The translations under genes were made by a program, and so were the position numbers. A stretch of DNA of 64,000 bases from JALOKP01 sp963800865 (GTDB taxonomy: Bacteria; Acidobacteriota; Polarisedimenticolia; J045), in the NCBI GenBank assembly GCA_963800865.1, contig CAWDCL010000004.1, positions 1,302,001 to 1,366,000 of the forward strand, in the 5' to 3' direction. The number at the start of each line of letters is the position of its first letter. Within the stretch, counting starts at the first letter, position 1. Shown here piece by piece: positions 26,459 to 36,550 of the stretch. The notes beneath the pieces were generated by a model, which was given only the letters and a program-made list of their open reading frames with translations, made no database searches and was not told the DNA's origin.

Positions 26459-26619
26459 CCCCGCGCCGCCGGTCGCCGAAAGGGGCGCCGAAAGGAGACA
26501 GTCGACCCGGTCCCAGGGCCCGCATCCGGTCGCGGCCGCTTGTCCAACTTGACAGCGGACGCGGGGCTGATTAACTCCTGTGCCACCGCGGCCGCCACGG
26601 CCGCACGGAGAGAACAACG

Positions 26620-27333
26620 ATGTTCTTCGATCCGCTCTACTGGGTCGTCATCGGCGTCGGGATGGCGTTCAGCCTCTGGGCCCAGTTCCGCGTCAAGTCG
26701 ACCTTCGCCAAGTACTCCCAGCTGCCGACCCGGGCCGGCCTCAGCGGGGCCGATGTCGCCAGGAACATCCTGCGGGCGAACGGCATCCACGACGTCACCG
26801 TGGAACCGGTGCCGGGCGCGCTCACCGACCATTACGACCCGCGGGCCAAGGTGCTCCGGCTTTCCGAGCCGGTCTTCGGCGGCCGCAGCATGGCGGCCGC
26901 GGGCATCGCCGCGCACGAGGTCGGCCACGCGATCCAGCACGCGACGGGGGACGCCTTCCTCAAGTTCCGCTCGGCGTGGGTGCCGGTCGCGAACCTGGGC
27001 GGCGGGATCTCGATGTTCGTCATCATCGCCGCGCTCTTCCTGGGCGGGACCGCGACCGCCCTGGGCGGGAAGCTCGCCATTCTCGGCGTCGCGCTGTTCG
27101 CCACCACGACGGTCTTCACGCTCGTCACGCTGCCGGTCGAGTTCGACGCCAGCCGGCGCGCGATGGCCACGCTGCAGCAGGGCGGGATGATGTCCAGCGA
27201 GGAGCTGGGCGGAGCGAAGAAGGTGCTCGACGCGGCGGCCATGACCTACATCGCCGCCGCTGCGACATCGCTCCTCACGCTGCTCTACTACGCCTCCCGG
27301 CTCGGCCTCTTCGGCGGGCGGCAGAGCGATTAG
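26620..27333 (+). CDS. YugP-type membrane zinc metallopeptidase
   Basis: A 237-residue protein with an N-terminal membrane helix, the motif AAHEVGHAIQH (HExxH zinc site), and three further hydrophobic segments. This is the layout of the YugP family (PF04298), neutral zinc metallopeptidases of unknown substrate. GQ-like start MFFDPLYWVVIGVGM and the late LPVEFDASRRAM are typical. GGAGAG sits upstream of the ATG. It starts 160 bases after tRNA-Lys, and a hairpin at 27377-27403 follows. Confidence 0.9.
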   Translation: MFFDPLYWVVIGVGMAFSLWAQFRVKSTFAKYSQLPTRAGLSGADVARNILRANGIHDVTVEPVPGALTDHYDPRAKVLRLSEPVFGGRSMAAAGIAAHEVGHAIQHATGDAFLKFRSAWVPVANLGGGISMFVIIAALFLGGTATALGGKLAILGVALFATTTVFTLVTLPVEFDASRRAMATLQQGGMMSSEELGGAKKVLDAAAMTYIAAAATSLLTLLYYASRLGLFGGRQSD

Positions 27334-27376
27334 GCACCCGGCCTCCGCGGCCGCTCCGGTTCACCGGACAGAAAGC

Positions 27377-27403
27377 GAGGCCGCCGCAGGCAGCGGCGGC
27401 CTC
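27377..27403. terminator. hairpin between two convergent genes
   Basis: GAGGCCGCCGC-aggca-GCGGCGGCCTC, an 11-bp perfect stem between the metallopeptidase stop (27333) and the LVIVP gene stop (27427). No strong U-tract on either side; on the minus strand CTTTC follows. Confidence 0.6.
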
Positions 27404-27426
27404 GTGCGACGTGGAGCGAGACGGAG

Positions 27427-30187
27427 TTACCAGGGGCAGTTCGGAATCAACCCGGGGTAGTGCGGGCCCCACTCCTTGCAGGCCTCGATCAACCCCGCGC
27501 TGTAGCTGGTCGGGGCGGTCGTCGTACACCGGATGTCGTCGCTGCCGACCCCGTCGAAGAGCAGGTCGACGCCCGGCCCCGATGCGGATGCCGCGACCAG
27601 TGTCCCGGAATCGAAGGTGTAGACGAACTGCTGCAGGATCCGGCCGTCCGTTCCCGGAACACCGTGCGGGGAGGTCGTGAGCTCGAGGTCCCCGTAGCTT
27701 CGATCATCGCGCTGCCGGAGCGCGATCTTCCCCTGGGCCGCGATCGTCGACCAGAGTGCATCCAGCGCGGCCCGGTCATCGCCGAGCAGGTTCACGACGC
27801 CGAGCCCGGTGCCGGGCACGAGACTGATCACGACCACCAACCTGTGGGGCAGCCCGAGCGTTCCGTACTTCTTCTCGAGCGAGGGCGGGAGCGGCGGAAG
27901 CAGCAGGTAGCCGGCATGGGAGGGGCGCGGCGTGAAGAAGTGCTCGTCGCCGGCCGAGGGCCAGGCGCCACGGCAGCGGCTTGCCCTGGGTCGGGAAGGT
28001 CTCGAGGCCGGCCGAGAGCTTGTGGCGCTCGCAGGCGCGGTAGGCGTCGCGGAACCGGAAGGCGTGGCCGTGGGGGCAGGTCGTCATCACGTCGTACAGG
28101 CCGCGCTGGATCCCGGCCGGGATGATCGAGTCGCCGCAGGTGTCGGAGGAGGTGGAGGTGTTCTCGACCGGCTCGTTGAGCGGGTAGAGGGTCCAGGTCC
28201 CCGCGCGGTGCACGCTGGCAAAGCCGTCGAAGAGACCGACCCACGAGCCGGTGTCGGCCAGCGACTGGGTCATCCGCGGCGGCATCCCGAGGTCGAGCCG
28301 GAAGACCAGCACCCCTTCGCGGTCGGTGCTGACGACGACCCGCGACTCGCTGGCGTCCACTCCGAGGGGGTACCCGGAGATCGGGAGCTCGGAGATCACG
28401 GCGGGTGAGAAGGGACTCGAGATGTCGAGCACCTTGAGCCGGCCGGAGTCGTAGGTCCAGGGCACGATCTCGGTCACGAAGAGCAGGTTCCCGACCCGTA
28501 CGCTGTCGGTCGGCCAGCCGAAGCCCGGCACCGTGCCGGCCACGGCGGGCCGCGCGGGGTCTCGGACGTCGATCAGCGTCAGCAGCCAGTCGCTGAAGTA
28601 GTAGAGGGCGGAATCGCCCGCGGTGATCGTCCAGGGCCGAGCCAGCCCCTCGATCCGTCCGGCCGCCAGCGGCTCGCGCGGCCGCGAGGCGTCGACGATC
28701 TCGAGCGAGCCGCCCCACAGCTCGGACCAGCCGCCGACGTAGGCCCACGGGCCGACGGTGTCGATCGCGGCCGGCGGTCCGACGAGACCGATCGAGCCGA
28801 TCACGGGCATCAGGGTCGGGACGCTCTCGTCGACGATCGAGAGCACGCCCCGGTCGTACCAGGACCAGGTCTGTCCGGCGACGAAGGCGAGGCCGCCGGA
28901 GACCGACACGCGATCCCCGAAGGCGATCCCCTGGGTCACGCCGACCCCGCGCGGAGCCGCGGGGTCGAGCACCTCGGTGACGTGCAACTGCCCGAGGTCG
29001 TCGAGGAAGTGGACGCGGTCGGCGGAGAAGGCGATGTCCTTGAGGCCCCAGCGATGCGAGCGCTCGTGCACCGGCGACGTGGAGTAGGGGTCGCAGGCGT
29101 CGTACACCTCGAAGCCGCTGTTGAGGCCCCAGTAGGCATAGCCGTCCTTGAAGGCGAGCGGACTGCCGTAGGGGCTCACGTCCGGCGTGACGGGGAAGCG
29201 CCCGCGCACCACCGGGGCGAACGGATCGGTGATGTCGAGCATCTCGACCACGCCGTGGAACCAGGCCGCGCAGGTTCCGTTGGTGGTCACGAACGACGGG
29301 CTCGAGCCGCCCTGGCGGATCGCCTTCGTCCGGGCGAGGTAGGTCCCGTCGTAGGCCACTGCGAGCAGGCCCTGGCTGTGGCTGAGCAGCACGCCATCCG
29401 CGGCCGGCGCCATGCGGCCCACGGTGCCCGGCAGGTCGGCCGACGCGAGCAGCCGCGGGGCGGACGGGACGGAGACGTCGAAGATCTCGACGATCGGGTA
29501 GGTCGCGCCGTCGATGTTGCTCAACGACCCGGCCACGAAGGCCCGCTTCCCGACGACCTCGATCGCCGTGACGCGGAATCCGGCCTCCCGGGAGCGGGCG
29601 ACCGTGACCGGCGCGGCGGCGTTCCGCACGTCGACGACGTCGAAGCCGCGCAGCGCGCGGGGGAGATAGAGGTAGCCGGCGGCGTACCCGAACTGGGTCG
29701 CCGGTGCGTCGAAGGCGAGGTCGCCGATCAGGACCGGCAGCAGCGGGTCGACGGCGTCGAAGATCCGCAGCCGCGCGTAGCCGCCGGCGTCGTACACGCC
29801 GGCGAAGAGGCGCTGGTCGGCCGCGCGAAGGGTGCCCGGCCAGCCGCCGATCGGGATCGACCCGACCACCTCCGGGTAGCCCGGCCGCGAAATGCTCATG
29901 GTGACGAGGCTGGGGTAGGTCGCGACGAACGCGAACGGACCCGCGAGCGCGATGCTGGCGACGCTGGACAGCGGCACGTGCCGGACTTCGTGCCCGCCGC
30001 CGGCGACGAGCGCGAGGCGCATTCCGGGCAGGAAATCGTACCCGGTCAACGCGACCGGCGTTTCGGTGTCGACGAGTCCCGACGAGGGCTGGATGGCGGT
30101 GGTCACCGGCGTGGTGGCCAGGACACCCCACCCCGTCGACAGGCCCGTGACGACGACTGCCGTGACGAGAAGGCGCGTGATCCTCAT
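27427..30187 (-). CDS. exported LVIVP-repeat protein (one +1 frameshift)
   Basis: About 919 residues once one extra C near 27,966 is removed; then PWR joins WPSAGDEHFF and the frame continues to 27427. A signal peptide (residues 1-26) is followed by an IPT-like stretch (TPVTTAIQPSSGLVDTETPVALTGYDF) and at least ten repeats of the LVIVP type, each like RLRIFDAVDPLLPVLIGDL or LEIVDASRPREPLAAGRI. LVIVP repeats (PF08309) probably form a beta-propeller on the cell surface. The C-terminal region after residue 700 contains several Cys and is unlike the repeats. The ATG at 30187 has AGGGGGAG upstream. It lies convergent with the metallopeptidase gene and divergent from the AI-2E permease gene. Confidence 0.85.
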
Positions 30188-30374
30188 GTCTCCCCCTTTC
30201 CCTGCTCCGCCCGGCTCCGCCGGGCGGTTCCCGAGGGAAGGCCCCGACGCACCCGCCGTCTCCCCTGGGCGACGGGCACCAGACGACTCCCCCCGCGTCA
30301 CCCAGTTCAACGCAGGGCGGGGGAAAAACGAACGCGCGGGCCGTGGGGCGTCCCGCGGCCGCGGGCGCGCCCCG

Positions 30375-30380
30375 TATAAT
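30375..30380 (+). promoter_or_regulatory. -10 box of the AI-2E family permease gene
   Basis: Perfect TATAAT, 24 bases before the ATG at 30405, with GGGGAGGA between. No clear -35 box is seen at the usual distance. Confidence 0.55.
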
Positions 30381-30404
30381 CCGCGCGCTTCCGGGGAGGA
30401 ACGC

Positions 30405-31499
30405 ATGGTCCCGACAGAGATCGACCTCGGCCGCTTCCGGCGCTGGACGATGCTGCTCTACGTGGTCGGGATCACCGCCCTCTTCGTGGCGATGATCCGC
30501 GGCTACCTCGTGGCGCTGATCATGGCGGCGGTGCTGGCGGCGGTTTCGATGCCTGTTTTCCGGCGCCTTTCGCGCTGGCTCGGCGGCCGGCAGACCCTCG
30601 CGGCGGCGCTCACCGTGGTGGTGATGCTGCTGGTCGTCGTGATCCCGCTGCTCGTGCTGCTGGGGATGATCGTGGCGCAGGGATCACAGGTGGCCGGCGA
30701 CCTCCTGCCCTGGATCCAGCGTACGGTCGACGATCCGGGACCGGCCGAGCAGGAGCTGATCCGGACCCTGGGGCTGCCCGAAAGCTGGGGTCCGCAGATC
30801 CACCAGGGGCTGACCAGGATCGGCGAGGTCTCGGACCAGATCGGGAGGTTCGCGTTCGACAAGCTCTCGGGCGCGGCGGCCGGCGCGGCCGGCTTCCTGC
30901 TCCAGATGTTCGTCGCGCTGTACGCGATGTTCTTCTTCCTGCTCGGCGGCCGGCCGCTGGTCGAGAAGTTCATGTACTACCTGCCGGTCCCGCCGGGGGC
31001 GAAGAACCAGCTGATCGAGCGCTTCGCGCTCGCGGCCAAGGCCGTGATCAAGGGGACCTTCCTGATCGGGCTGATCCAGGGCGCGCTCGGCGGCCTCGCG
31101 ATCTGGGCCGCGGGGGTCCCCGGCGCCGTGTTCTGGGGCGCGGTGATGGCCGTGCTCTCGGTCCTTCCCGGCGTCGGGACGACGCTCGTCTGGATCCCGG
31201 TCGCGATCTACCTGTTCGCCACCGGCCCGCTCCTGCCCGGCGTGCTCTACGTCCTCTGGAACGCGGGCGTCGTCGGCAGCATCGACAACGTCCTGCGCCC
31301 GCGGCTGGTCGGCAAGGACATCCAGCTGCCCGACCTGATGATCCTGCTCGGTACGCTCGGCGGTCTGAAGGTCTTCGGCGCCTCGGGGCTGATCGTCGGC
31401 CCGATCGTCGCCGCGCTCTTCGTGACGATCTGGGAGATCTACGGCACCGCCTTCGCGGACTACCTCGCGCCGGCGCCGCCGCCGTCCGGCGGGGCGTGA
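30405..31499 (+). CDS. AI-2E family transporter
   Basis: A 364-residue inner-membrane protein of the AI-2E/YdiK permease family (PF01594). About seven to eight hydrophobic segments, a long loop (SQVAGDLLPWIQRTVDDPG), and the family core LIGLIQGALGGLAIWAAGVPGAVFWGAVMAVLSVLPGVGTTLVW followed by VLRPRLVGKDIQLPDLMILLGTLGGLKVFGASGLIVGP. Despite the family name, most members are not shown to carry AI-2; some are Na+/H+ antiporters. It starts divergent from the LVIVP gene and stops 37 bases before tag. Confidence 0.92.
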   Translation: MVPTEIDLGRFRRWTMLLYVVGITALFVAMIRGYLVALIMAAVLAAVSMPVFRRLSRWLGGRQTLAAALTVVVMLLVVVIPLLVLLGMIVAQGSQVAGDLLPWIQRTVDDPGPAEQELIRTLGLPESWGPQIHQGLTRIGEVSDQIGRFAFDKLSGAAAGAAGFLLQMFVALYAMFFFLLGGRPLVEKFMYYLPVPPGAKNQLIERFALAAKAVIKGTFLIGLIQGALGGLAIWAAGVPGAVFWGAVMAVLSVLPGVGTTLVWIPVAIYLFATGPLLPGVLYVLWNAGVVGSIDNVLRPRLVGKDIQLPDLMILLGTLGGLKVFGASGLIVGPIVAALFVTIWEIYGTAFADYLAPAPPPSGGA

Positions 31500-31536
31500 G
31501 GCGCCGGGTCCGATCCGGGCTAGACTCCCGCGCACC

Positions 31537-32121
31537 ATGACCGACGACGGCAAGACGCGCTGCGGCTGGGGCCTCGGGGACCCGCTCTACGTCGCCTACC
31601 ACGACCGCGAGTGGGGCGTCCCGGTCCACGACGACCGCCTGATCTTCGAGTTCCTCGTGCTCGAGGGGGCGCAGGCCGGCCTCTCGTGGCTGACGATCCT
31701 GAAGAAGCGCGACGCCTACCGCCGCGCCTTCGCCGGCTTCCACCCCGAGAAGGTCGCGCGCTTCGACGCCCGGCAGAAGGCGGCACTGCTCGACAACGCG
31801 GGGATCGTGCGCAACCGGATGAAGATCGAGTCCGCGGTGGGGAACGCCCGCGTGTTCCTGAAGGTCCAGGAGGAGTTCGGCTCGTTCGACGCCTACGCCT
31901 GGCGCTTCGTCGGCGGCCGGCCGATCCAGAACGCCTGGCGCACCCTGTCCGAGATGCCGGCCGAGACCGCCGAGTCGAAGGCGATGAGCAAGGACCTGAA
32001 GCAGCGCGGCTTCCGCTTCGTCGGGCCGACGATCGTCTACTCCCACATGCAGGCGACGGGGATGGTCAACGACCACCTGGTCGGCTGCTTCCGGCACCGC
32101 CAGGTCGCGCGGCTGCGGTAG
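31537..32121 (+). CDS. tag: DNA-3-methyladenine glycosylase I
   Basis: Removes 3-methyladenine from alkylated DNA. The 194-residue protein has the zinc residues of the family: Cys9 in TRCGWG, His22 in YHDREWGVPVHDD, and the C-terminal His and Cys in VNDHLVGCFRH. The catalytic Glu sits in FLVLEGAQAGLSWLTIL. No Shine-Dalgarno site is seen; TAGACT at 31521-31526 ends 10 bases before the ATG, so the mRNA is nearly leaderless. Confidence 0.95.
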   Translation: MTDDGKTRCGWGLGDPLYVAYHDREWGVPVHDDRLIFEFLVLEGAQAGLSWLTILKKRDAYRRAFAGFHPEKVARFDARQKAALLDNAGIVRNRMKIESAVGNARVFLKVQEEFGSFDAYAWRFVGGRPIQNAWRTLSEMPAETAESKAMSKDLKQRGFRFVGPTIVYSHMQATGMVNDHLVGCFRHRQVARLR

Positions 32122-32150
32122 GGAAGGGGAGCCCGCCGGGACCGGCCCGC

Positions 32151-32495
32151 TCAGGCCGGCGGCTCCCCGTGGCGGTAGATCAGCACCTGCACCCGCTCGA
32201 GCGTCACCAGTCCCTCGCTCACCATCGCGTCGAGCCGTGGCAGGAAGGCCGCGATCCGCGCCTCGCTGTCGACGATCTCGACCACGATCGGCAGGTCCTC
32301 GGAGAGCCGCAGGATCCGCGCGGTGTGGATCCGGCTGCGCGCGCCGAACCCCTCGAGTCCGCGCAGCACCGTCGCGCCGGCGAGCCCCGCCTCGCGCGCC
32401 GCGAGCACGATGGCCTCGTAGAGCGGCTTGCCTTCCGCGCGGTCGCTCTCGCCGATGAAGATCCGGAGCAACTGGGCCTGGCCTTCGAGTTTCAT
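32151..32495 (-). CDS. DUF190 family protein, CrcB partner
   Basis: A 114-residue PII-like protein of the DUF190 family (PF02641): MKLEGQAQLLRIFIGESDRAEGKPLYEAIVLAAREAGLAGATVLRGLEGFG, then LPIVVEIVDSEARIAAFLPRLDAMV. In many bacteria it is encoded next to fluoride exporter CrcB. Here it starts 10 bases after crcB with GGAGG just before the ATG, so the two form one operon. Its exact role in fluoride response is not known. Confidence 0.92.
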   Translation of the reverse strand: MKLEGQAQLLRIFIGESDRAEGKPLYEAIVLAAREAGLAGATVLRGLEGFGARSRIHTARILRLSEDLPIVVEIVDSEARIAAFLPRLDAMVSEGLVTLERVQVLIYRHGEPPA

Positions 32496-32505
32496 GGGGA
32501 CCTCC

Positions 32506-32886
32506 TCAGGAGAAGACGAGCCGCGCCGCGGCGTCGCCGAGCCAGACCGCGACGAGGCCGCCGAGCACGCTGGCGGCCGCGTTTCCGAGCGCCGGACCGA
32601 GGCTGCCGTTGCGGACCAGCTCCAGGGTCTCGTAGCCGAAGGCGGAGAAGGTGGTGAAACCGCCGAGGAAGCCGAAGACGAGAATCGTGCGCGCCTCCGG
32701 CGACAGCAGCTGGCGGTCTCGTACGAGGGCCATCACAACACCGATCAGGAAGCAGCCGACGAGGTTGACCGCCAGCGTGCCGAACGGGAAGGTCTCGCGC
32801 GCCAGGCGCTGGACCCAGCCCGACAGGCCGTAGCGGGCGAGCGTGCCGGCGGCGCCGGCGGCGGCGAGGGCGAGGAGCTTGAGCAT
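32506..32886 (-). CDS. crcB: fluoride exporter CrcB/Fluc
   Basis: A 126-residue protein with four hydrophobic helices, GTLARYGLS, NLVGCFLIGVVMAL (the Asn and Gly of the fluoride path) and GFLGGFTTFSAFG, the conserved helix-break motif. It expels fluoride as a dual-topology dimer. I searched the 111 bases upstream for a fluoride riboswitch and did not see its conserved words. It is divergent from the MgtE-like gene. Confidence 0.95.
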   Translation of the reverse strand: MLKLLALAAAGAAGTLARYGLSGWVQRLARETFPFGTLAVNLVGCFLIGVVMALVRDRQLLSPEARTILVFGFLGGFTTFSAFGYETLELVRNGSLGPALGNAAASVLGGLVAVWLGDAAARLVFS

Positions 32887-32997
32887 CGGGCCTCCGGGCG
32901 CGATTCTCGCGGCCAGCGGGCCCGCGTGTCCAACGTGCCGGGTTTCCGGTCGGGCGGGTGTGGATCGTGCCGCTGCCCGCGGGCAAGATGGCGAAGC

Positions 32998-34005
32998 ATG
33001 GCAACGGGCGGAAAGCGAAGCGGGGAGAGCGGCTCGGGCGAAGGCGTGACCATCACGCCCCGCCTCCGACCGGCCGCGGTCGTCGTCCGTCCCGAAGCGA
33101 CGGTTGCCGACGCATTGGCCCTGCTGCGCGCTGCGGGGGAGGCCGAGCCGATCCTCTACGCCTACGCGGTCGAGTCCGACGGCCGGCTGGCTGGCGTCGT
33201 TCCGGTGCGGCGCCTCGCGGTGGCCAGCCCCGGCGAGCGGCTCGAGCCGCTGCTGGTGCGTCACCCGGTGACGGTCGCGGAGGACGCGCCGCTGGCCGAG
33301 GCCCTGGCGCTGTTCCAGAAGCACCGCTTCCTGGCGCTGCCCGCGGTCGACCGGGCCGGGCGGCTGGTCGGTGTGCTCGGACTCGACGCGGTCTCGCACG
33401 AGTTCGAGGACCTGGTCCGGCGCCAGGCCTTCGACGACGCGTTCCAGCTCGTCGGCGTGCACGTCGCGCTCGGCCGGCAGGCCGGGGCGTGGGCCTCCTT
33501 CCGCGACCGCTTTCCCTGGCTGCTGTTCAATATCGGCGGCGGGCTGGCGTGCGCGCTGCTGGCGGGTCTCTTCACCCCGCTGTTCGAACGGGTGGTCGTG
33601 CTGGCGCTGTTCGTGCCGGTCGTGCTGGCGGTCTCCGAGAGCGTCGGGATGCAGTCGCTCGGCCTGACGCTCGAGACGCTGCACCGGACGGCCGGCTCGC
33701 GGCCCGGGTGGGCGCGCGCGCTGGCCCGCGAGCTGGCGGTGGCGCTGTTGCTCGGCGCGGGGACCGGGGCCCTGGTCGGGGCGATCGCCGCACTCTGGCA
33801 CGGCCTGCCCGCGCTCTTCCCTGTGCTCGGGATCGCGATCGCGGCGGCGGTGGCGACCGCCAGCCTGCTCGGCGTCGCCTTGCCTTTCACGCTGCGGGCG
33901 CTGTCCCAGGACCCGCGGATCGCTGCCGGGCCGGTCGTGCTGGCCGTGGCCGACCTGGTCGCGCTGACGCTCTACCTGGTGCTGGCGGCCCGTCTGCTCG
34001 GCTGA
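32998..34005 (+). CDS. MgtE-like magnesium transporter lacking the N domain
   Basis: A 335-residue protein: two CBS repeats (about 20-130; GVVPVRRLAVASPGERLEPLLVRHPVTVAEDAPLAEALALFQKH) and five hydrophobic helices with the MgtE signature PWLLFNIGGGLACALLAG and VPVVLAVSESVGMQSLGLTLETLHR, ending VALTLYLVLAARLLG. Typical MgtE has an extra N-terminal helical domain that senses Mg2+; here it is missing. The start could be ATG 32998 or GTG 33046, neither with a strong ribosome site. It sits divergent to crcB. Confidence 0.85.
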   Translation: MATGGKRSGESGSGEGVTITPRLRPAAVVVRPEATVADALALLRAAGEAEPILYAYAVESDGRLAGVVPVRRLAVASPGERLEPLLVRHPVTVAEDAPLAEALALFQKHRFLALPAVDRAGRLVGVLGLDAVSHEFEDLVRRQAFDDAFQLVGVHVALGRQAGAWASFRDRFPWLLFNIGGGLACALLAGLFTPLFERVVVLALFVPVVLAVSESVGMQSLGLTLETLHRTAGSRPGWARALARELAVALLLGAGTGALVGAIAALWHGLPALFPVLGIAIAAAVATASLLGVALPFTLRALSQDPRIAAGPVVLAVADLVALTLYLVLAARLLG

Positions 34006-34021
34006 CGGCGCGGGCCGCGAT

Positions 34022-35762
34022 TCACGGACACGCTGCCGGTGAGGCCGCGATCCCCGCGTCGCGTCCCGCGGCCAGCCCGTCCGCATCGTCGTCGTAGCTG
34101 CCGGGATCGCCTGGAGGCCCGTTCGGGCGCACCAGCAGGTACGAGGCGCTGCCGGGGGCCGGGACGAAGGGTTCGTCGGCCGCGGTGTCCGGCCCGTCGT
34201 TCTCGAGGCAGAGCGCCAGCGACGCGGGGAAGCTGCCGCCGTTGCCGCGCAGGGTGGCCAGGTCGCCGCGCACGGCGTCGTAGGTCGTGGCATCCGGGCG
34301 GGCCGTCCACGACAGGGACCGCCGGTCGGGCGCGACGGCCAGCCCGGCGACCCGGAAGGCGAACTCGCAGGCCCCGATGTCGAGCACGGCGTCCTTCCGC
34401 CGCGGGTCCGAAGCCCGGTGCCGGCGGTAGACGCGCGTCGGTTCGTGGGACGGCAGCACCGCCGGGTCGAGCGCGCGCCCCGCGTCGCGGCAGGCCGAAT
34501 CGCGTCGCAGCCGGAAGTCCTCGCCCGCTTCGTCCAGGAAGCCGGGGCTCGCGCCCGTCACCGTCGTCCCGTCGTCGTGCAGCACCGCCTCCGGCGCGCC
34601 GTCGAACGACAGCCGCCAGCCGGGCTTCGCCCAGTTGTGCGACCAGTCGAGTACGCCCGAGAAGTCGAGCAGCGAGAGCGAGGTCCCGGCCGCGGCCGCG
34701 GTGGTGACGACGTTGTTGCGCGCGTCGGCCCGCTCGTCGTTGGTCGACAGCCGGAACAGCGTCGTCCGGTCGGTGCGGCGCGAAACGACCGTGTTGTTGT
34801 GGAAGTAGAGCGTCCCCTTGCGGTAGCCGGCGGTGTTGCCGGAGTCGCCGCCGTAGTGCGCGATCTGGCGATTGCCGGCGCCGTCGGGCTCGATCAGCAC
34901 GTTGCCGTAGACGTGCGTCGCGCGGTAGGCCGGGTCGCTCTCGATCACCGAGCTGTCCTCGGCGTCGACCAGGTCGAGCTGGCGGTTCCCGCCCTCGATC
35001 CAGTTGTATCGCACGACCAGGCCGGCCGAGCGGTCCTTGAGCCCGTTGCCGAGCGCTCCCGGCGTCGGCGGCCCGTAGCGGTTGAACTGGAAGGTGATCC
35101 CGATCGCCGCGGTGTAGCTGTTGTGCTCGTAGGCGCTGCCGCCGTTGCCGTTGTCGTGGATGAAGTTCCCCTCGACCAGGATGTCGCGCGAGACCGTCGT
35201 CCCGGAGGAGGCCACGAACAGGCCGTTGCCGCCGTCGTGCAGCTCGCAGTTGCGGATCACCAGGTGCTCGGCCTTCTCGACGTAGATCGGCGCGGCGTTG
35301 GCGGCGTAGCTCGAGCCCGCGCCGGCGTCGTTGGTGAAGGCGAACGGGGGGCGCGCACCGCGGACGTCGAGGTTCTCGATCACGATGTACCGCGGCATCG
35401 TGTCGGCGGGGATGCTCGCGCCGCCGACCTTGATCACGCCCGCGCTCCTCGTTCCAGTAGTCGAGGGCGAGCCGCGTCGTCGCACCGTTGCCGTCGATCA
35501 CCGGGAGCTGCCCCGCGGGGCCGGGGACGCCGCGCACCGTGATCGGCGCGGTCGCGGTCCCCTGCCGGCAGATGACCCACTTCTCGCGGTAGGGCGTATC
35601 GCGCCAGTGGATCAGCACGACGTCGCCGGGCTGCAGCGACTCCCAGGGGACGGCGCCGATCGAGGCGTGGGGCCGGCCGGGACCGACCTCGAAGGTCGCG
35701 GCGGCGGCGGGAAAGAGCGCGAGCGCGGCCAGGCCCGCAGCGAGGAGCAGGAAACGCGACAC
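34022..35762 (-). CDS. exported right-handed parallel beta-helix protein (one +1 frameshift)
   Basis: About 579 residues once one extra G near 35,440 is removed. Signal peptide MSRFLLLAAGLAALALFPAAAA, then repeats typical of beta-helix proteins: HLVIRNCELHDGGNGLFV, ILVEGNFIHDNGNGG, VVRYNWIEGGNRQLDLVD, HVYGNVLIEPDG and LYFHNNTVVSR. The start resembles pectate-lyase-like or chondroitinase-B-like folds. No catalytic signature is clear. The C-terminal part (from about 430) has a beta-sandwich-like stretch with AVAPDRRSLSWTARPDATTYDAVRGDL. It is probably secreted and may act on polysaccharides. The GTG start at 35762 has GGAG upstream. Confidence 0.85.
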
Positions 35763-35928
35763 GGCAGACTCCGGCTCCCCACCCGAGAAGGTGGGTCCGG
35801 CGCGGCTTCACCGCCAGCCCGGGTTACCATGCGGGAAGGAGGTCCGATGGCAGGCTCGCTGCGCGCGGGCATCGACGGGACGGTCGACGCCGGGCCGCAG
35901 TCCGAGGCGTTCCGCCGGAGTCGCCCCG

Positions 35929-36464
35929 GTGGCTAGGCGCGAGCCGCCGGCCGGCCCGGACGACGCGGACGCCTGGGCGCGGGCGATGGAAGGGGTGAAG
36001 CCGGCTGCACCGGCCGCCCCGCGGGTCGTTCCCGCGCGCCGTCCTCCGCGCGTTCCTCCGAGGATCCCGAGGTCGATGAGCCCGCCGCGACGGGAGGGCC
36101 GTTCGAGGTTCTCGTCGAGGACGAGCGCGTCACCGGCCGCGCGTCCGACGCGCCGCGCGCGCTGGTGAAGGCGCTCGGCCGCGGCGAGCCGCCGCCCGAG
36201 GCGCGGCTCGACCTCCACGGCTTCACGCGCGACACGGCGCTCCGCGAGGTGAGCGGCTTCGTCACCCGCTCGCGAGTCGCGGGACTGCGCTCGGTGCTGA
36301 TCATCACCGGGCGCGGCGAGGTGCTGCGGGCGGCGGTTGCGGAATGGCTGGCGCGGTCCCCCTGCGCGGTGCACCTGCTCGCCTTCTCCAGCGCACCGCC
36401 GCGCCTCGGGGGGCCGGGGGCCGTGGCGGTCCTGCTGCGGCGGAGCGGGCGCAGGGGGACGTAG
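35929..36464 (+). CDS. Smr domain protein, frame disturbed upstream
   Basis: The Smr core is clear: LDLHGFTRDTAL, LRSVLIITGRGEV, LRAAVAEWL, LLAFSSAPPRLGGPGAVAVLL. Smr domains (PF01713) are nucleases or partners in MutS2 and in small stand-alone proteins. Upstream, PDDADAWARAMEGVKP in another frame is the usual N-terminal start. Between 36,000 and 36,060 at least two one-base additions (or one loss) separate them. The GTG at 35929 is preceded by a 29-codon frame (ATG 35847, stop 35936) with a strong AAGGAGG site, either a coupled leader peptide or the true start broken by another shift. Confidence 0.75.
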
Positions 36465-36550
36465 CCCGCCGGGCCGGAGCCGCTGCCTCGCGGGGGTCGT
36501 AGCGATCGCGCCCCCGCGGCAACCAACCGGTCGAAAGGGGGCAGGACGGC

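Noticed and set aside
32887..32997. Fluoride riboswitch upstream of crcB
   Set aside because: The conserved GGNGAUGG and pseudoknot words were not found in the 111-base gap.
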